Both the position numbers and the translations under genes were made by a program. This document shows positions 6,406-6,963 of a stretch of DNA of 6,963 nt, one piece after another. The DNA is from DATLCI01 sp046714215 (lineage in GTDB: Bacteria; Acidobacteriota; Terriglobia; Terriglobales; Acidobacteriaceae), in NCBI GenBank assembly GCA_046714215.1, contig JBKKBM010000160.1:1-6963 (forward strand), read 5' to 3'. A model generated the notes under the pieces. It was not told the origin of the DNA. It saw only the letters and a program-made list of their open reading frames with translations, and made no database searches. How positions within the stretch are numbered: position 1 is the first letter of the stretch; every line of letters starts with the position of its first letter.

Positions 6406-6963
6406 ATGGATGGAGCCCTATTGAAGCAAGTCTGCCGTCTCTTCGGCTTTTTGTTGATCCCAGGAGCTTTCTTACTAGCGACTCAGGACCTCAATGTGAC
6501 ACGCCCGCCGCGTCCTCCGCGGCACGTTGAGACCACATCTCCGCCGCCTGCGTTTCAAATCGTCGACACTCCTCAACCGGGCGGCATTCAAGGCCAGTCC
6601 TATTTCTTCACCTTCGCCGCACTGCACGGATTTACACCCCTCCTTTGGACGATCGATAGCGGCAGCCTCCCTCCTGGACTCACCTTAGGCTCGTCCACGG
6701 GAGAGGTATCGGGATTTGCCTCTGCCCCTGGTACATATCTGTTTACGTTGCGTGTCGTTGATGCATCAGGTCGCACGGCAACCCAGTCATCTCACATCAT
6801 CATCAGCAGTTCGAGTACGTCGTATGGGAACACGCCGGGAGACGCCTATGCGACGGAAGGTGGGGCGCCCGATCCCGCGGCGATCGTACTGACGGCATGC
6901 CAGACGGTGGCCCTGACCGTGAATACGAGCTATCGCCTAGGGCAGAGCGTGACCGTGCCGACC
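6406..6963 (+). CDS. Secreted or surface protein with a putative Ig (He_PIG) domain, 3' end outside window
   Basis: The frame is open from ATG 6406 to the last base (186 codons) with no stop, so the C-terminus is missing. Residues 7-25 (KQVCRLFGFLLIPGAFLLA) form a signal peptide or signal anchor. Residues 33-49 are a proline-rich linker (RPPRPPRH, then SPPPA). Residues about 64-127 match the putative Ig domain He_PIG: GQSYFFTFAALHG, a WTIDSGSLPPGLTL core, STGEVSG and GTYLFTLRVVDASGR. These domains are common in bacterial surface and adhesion proteins. After a Ser-rich spacer (134-139), residues about 150-186 begin a different, unrecognised region with a Cys at 165. It lies downstream of the glycosyltransferase with its own promoter-like sequence. 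It may be a polymer-associated surface protein, but its role is unproven. The start could instead be TTG 6421. Confidence 0.78.
   Translation, partial: MDGALLKQVCRLFGFLLIPGAFLLATQDLNVTRPPRPPRHVETTSPPPAFQIVDTPQPGGIQGQSYFFTFAALHGFTPLLWTIDSGSLPPGLTLGSSTGEVSGFASAPGTYLFTLRVVDASGRTATQSSHIIISSSSTSYGNTPGDAYATEGGAPDPAAIVLTACQTVALTVNTSYRLGQSVTVPT
6412..6415 (+). promoter_or_regulatory. Shine-Dalgarno GGAG that may favour a TTG start at 6421
   Basis: GGAG stands 5 bases before an in-frame TTG at 6421, whereas ATG 6406 has no clear upstream site. Starting at 6421 would give MKQVCRLFGFLL, a more typical signal-peptide n-region than the acidic MDGALLKQ. Confidence 0.35.

Overview
The window looks like a surface-polysaccharide locus from a moderately GC-rich, free-living Gram-negative bacterium. 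The secreted Ig-like (He_PIG) protein, the probable sigma-54-driven exported protein and the EPS-type gene set resemble what is common in Acidobacteriota. That assignment is an inference from gene content and style, not from a marker gene, and I hold it with only moderate-to-low confidence. I see no tRNA, rRNA, CRISPR array, transposase or phage gene.

Layout. Bases 1-89 carry the first 29 codons of a leftward gene with a clear Sec signal peptide. An unusually good sigma-54-type (-24/-12) promoter sits about 60 bp upstream of it. Bases 90-526 are a divergent, partly AT-rich intergenic region with a 14-bp inverted repeat and weaker promoter-like sites. Rightward from there run two tandem PaaK/CapK-type adenylate-forming enzymes (527-1912 and 1909-3297, overlapping as ATGA). 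They are followed by a Wzx-type polysaccharide flippase (3365-4876) and a GT4-like glycosyltransferase (about 4950-6293). After a 112-bp gap with a sigma-70-like promoter, a secreted proline-rich/Ig-like protein begins at 6406 and runs off the window end.

How they may work together. The glycosyltransferase would build, and the flippase export, a lipid-linked oligosaccharide. The adenylate-forming pair would activate a carboxylic acid, possibly to decorate that glycan or to supply a related acylated product. No acyltransferase, carrier protein or polymerase is visible here, so the acid substrate and acceptor are unknown. The two flanking exported proteins could be surface partners of the polymer.

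The points most worth a second look are the near-consensus sigma-54 promoter and the tandem adenylate-forming pair. In that pair the second member has substitutions in three normally conserved nucleotide-binding or catalytic motifs, while a shared Cys/His set is kept.
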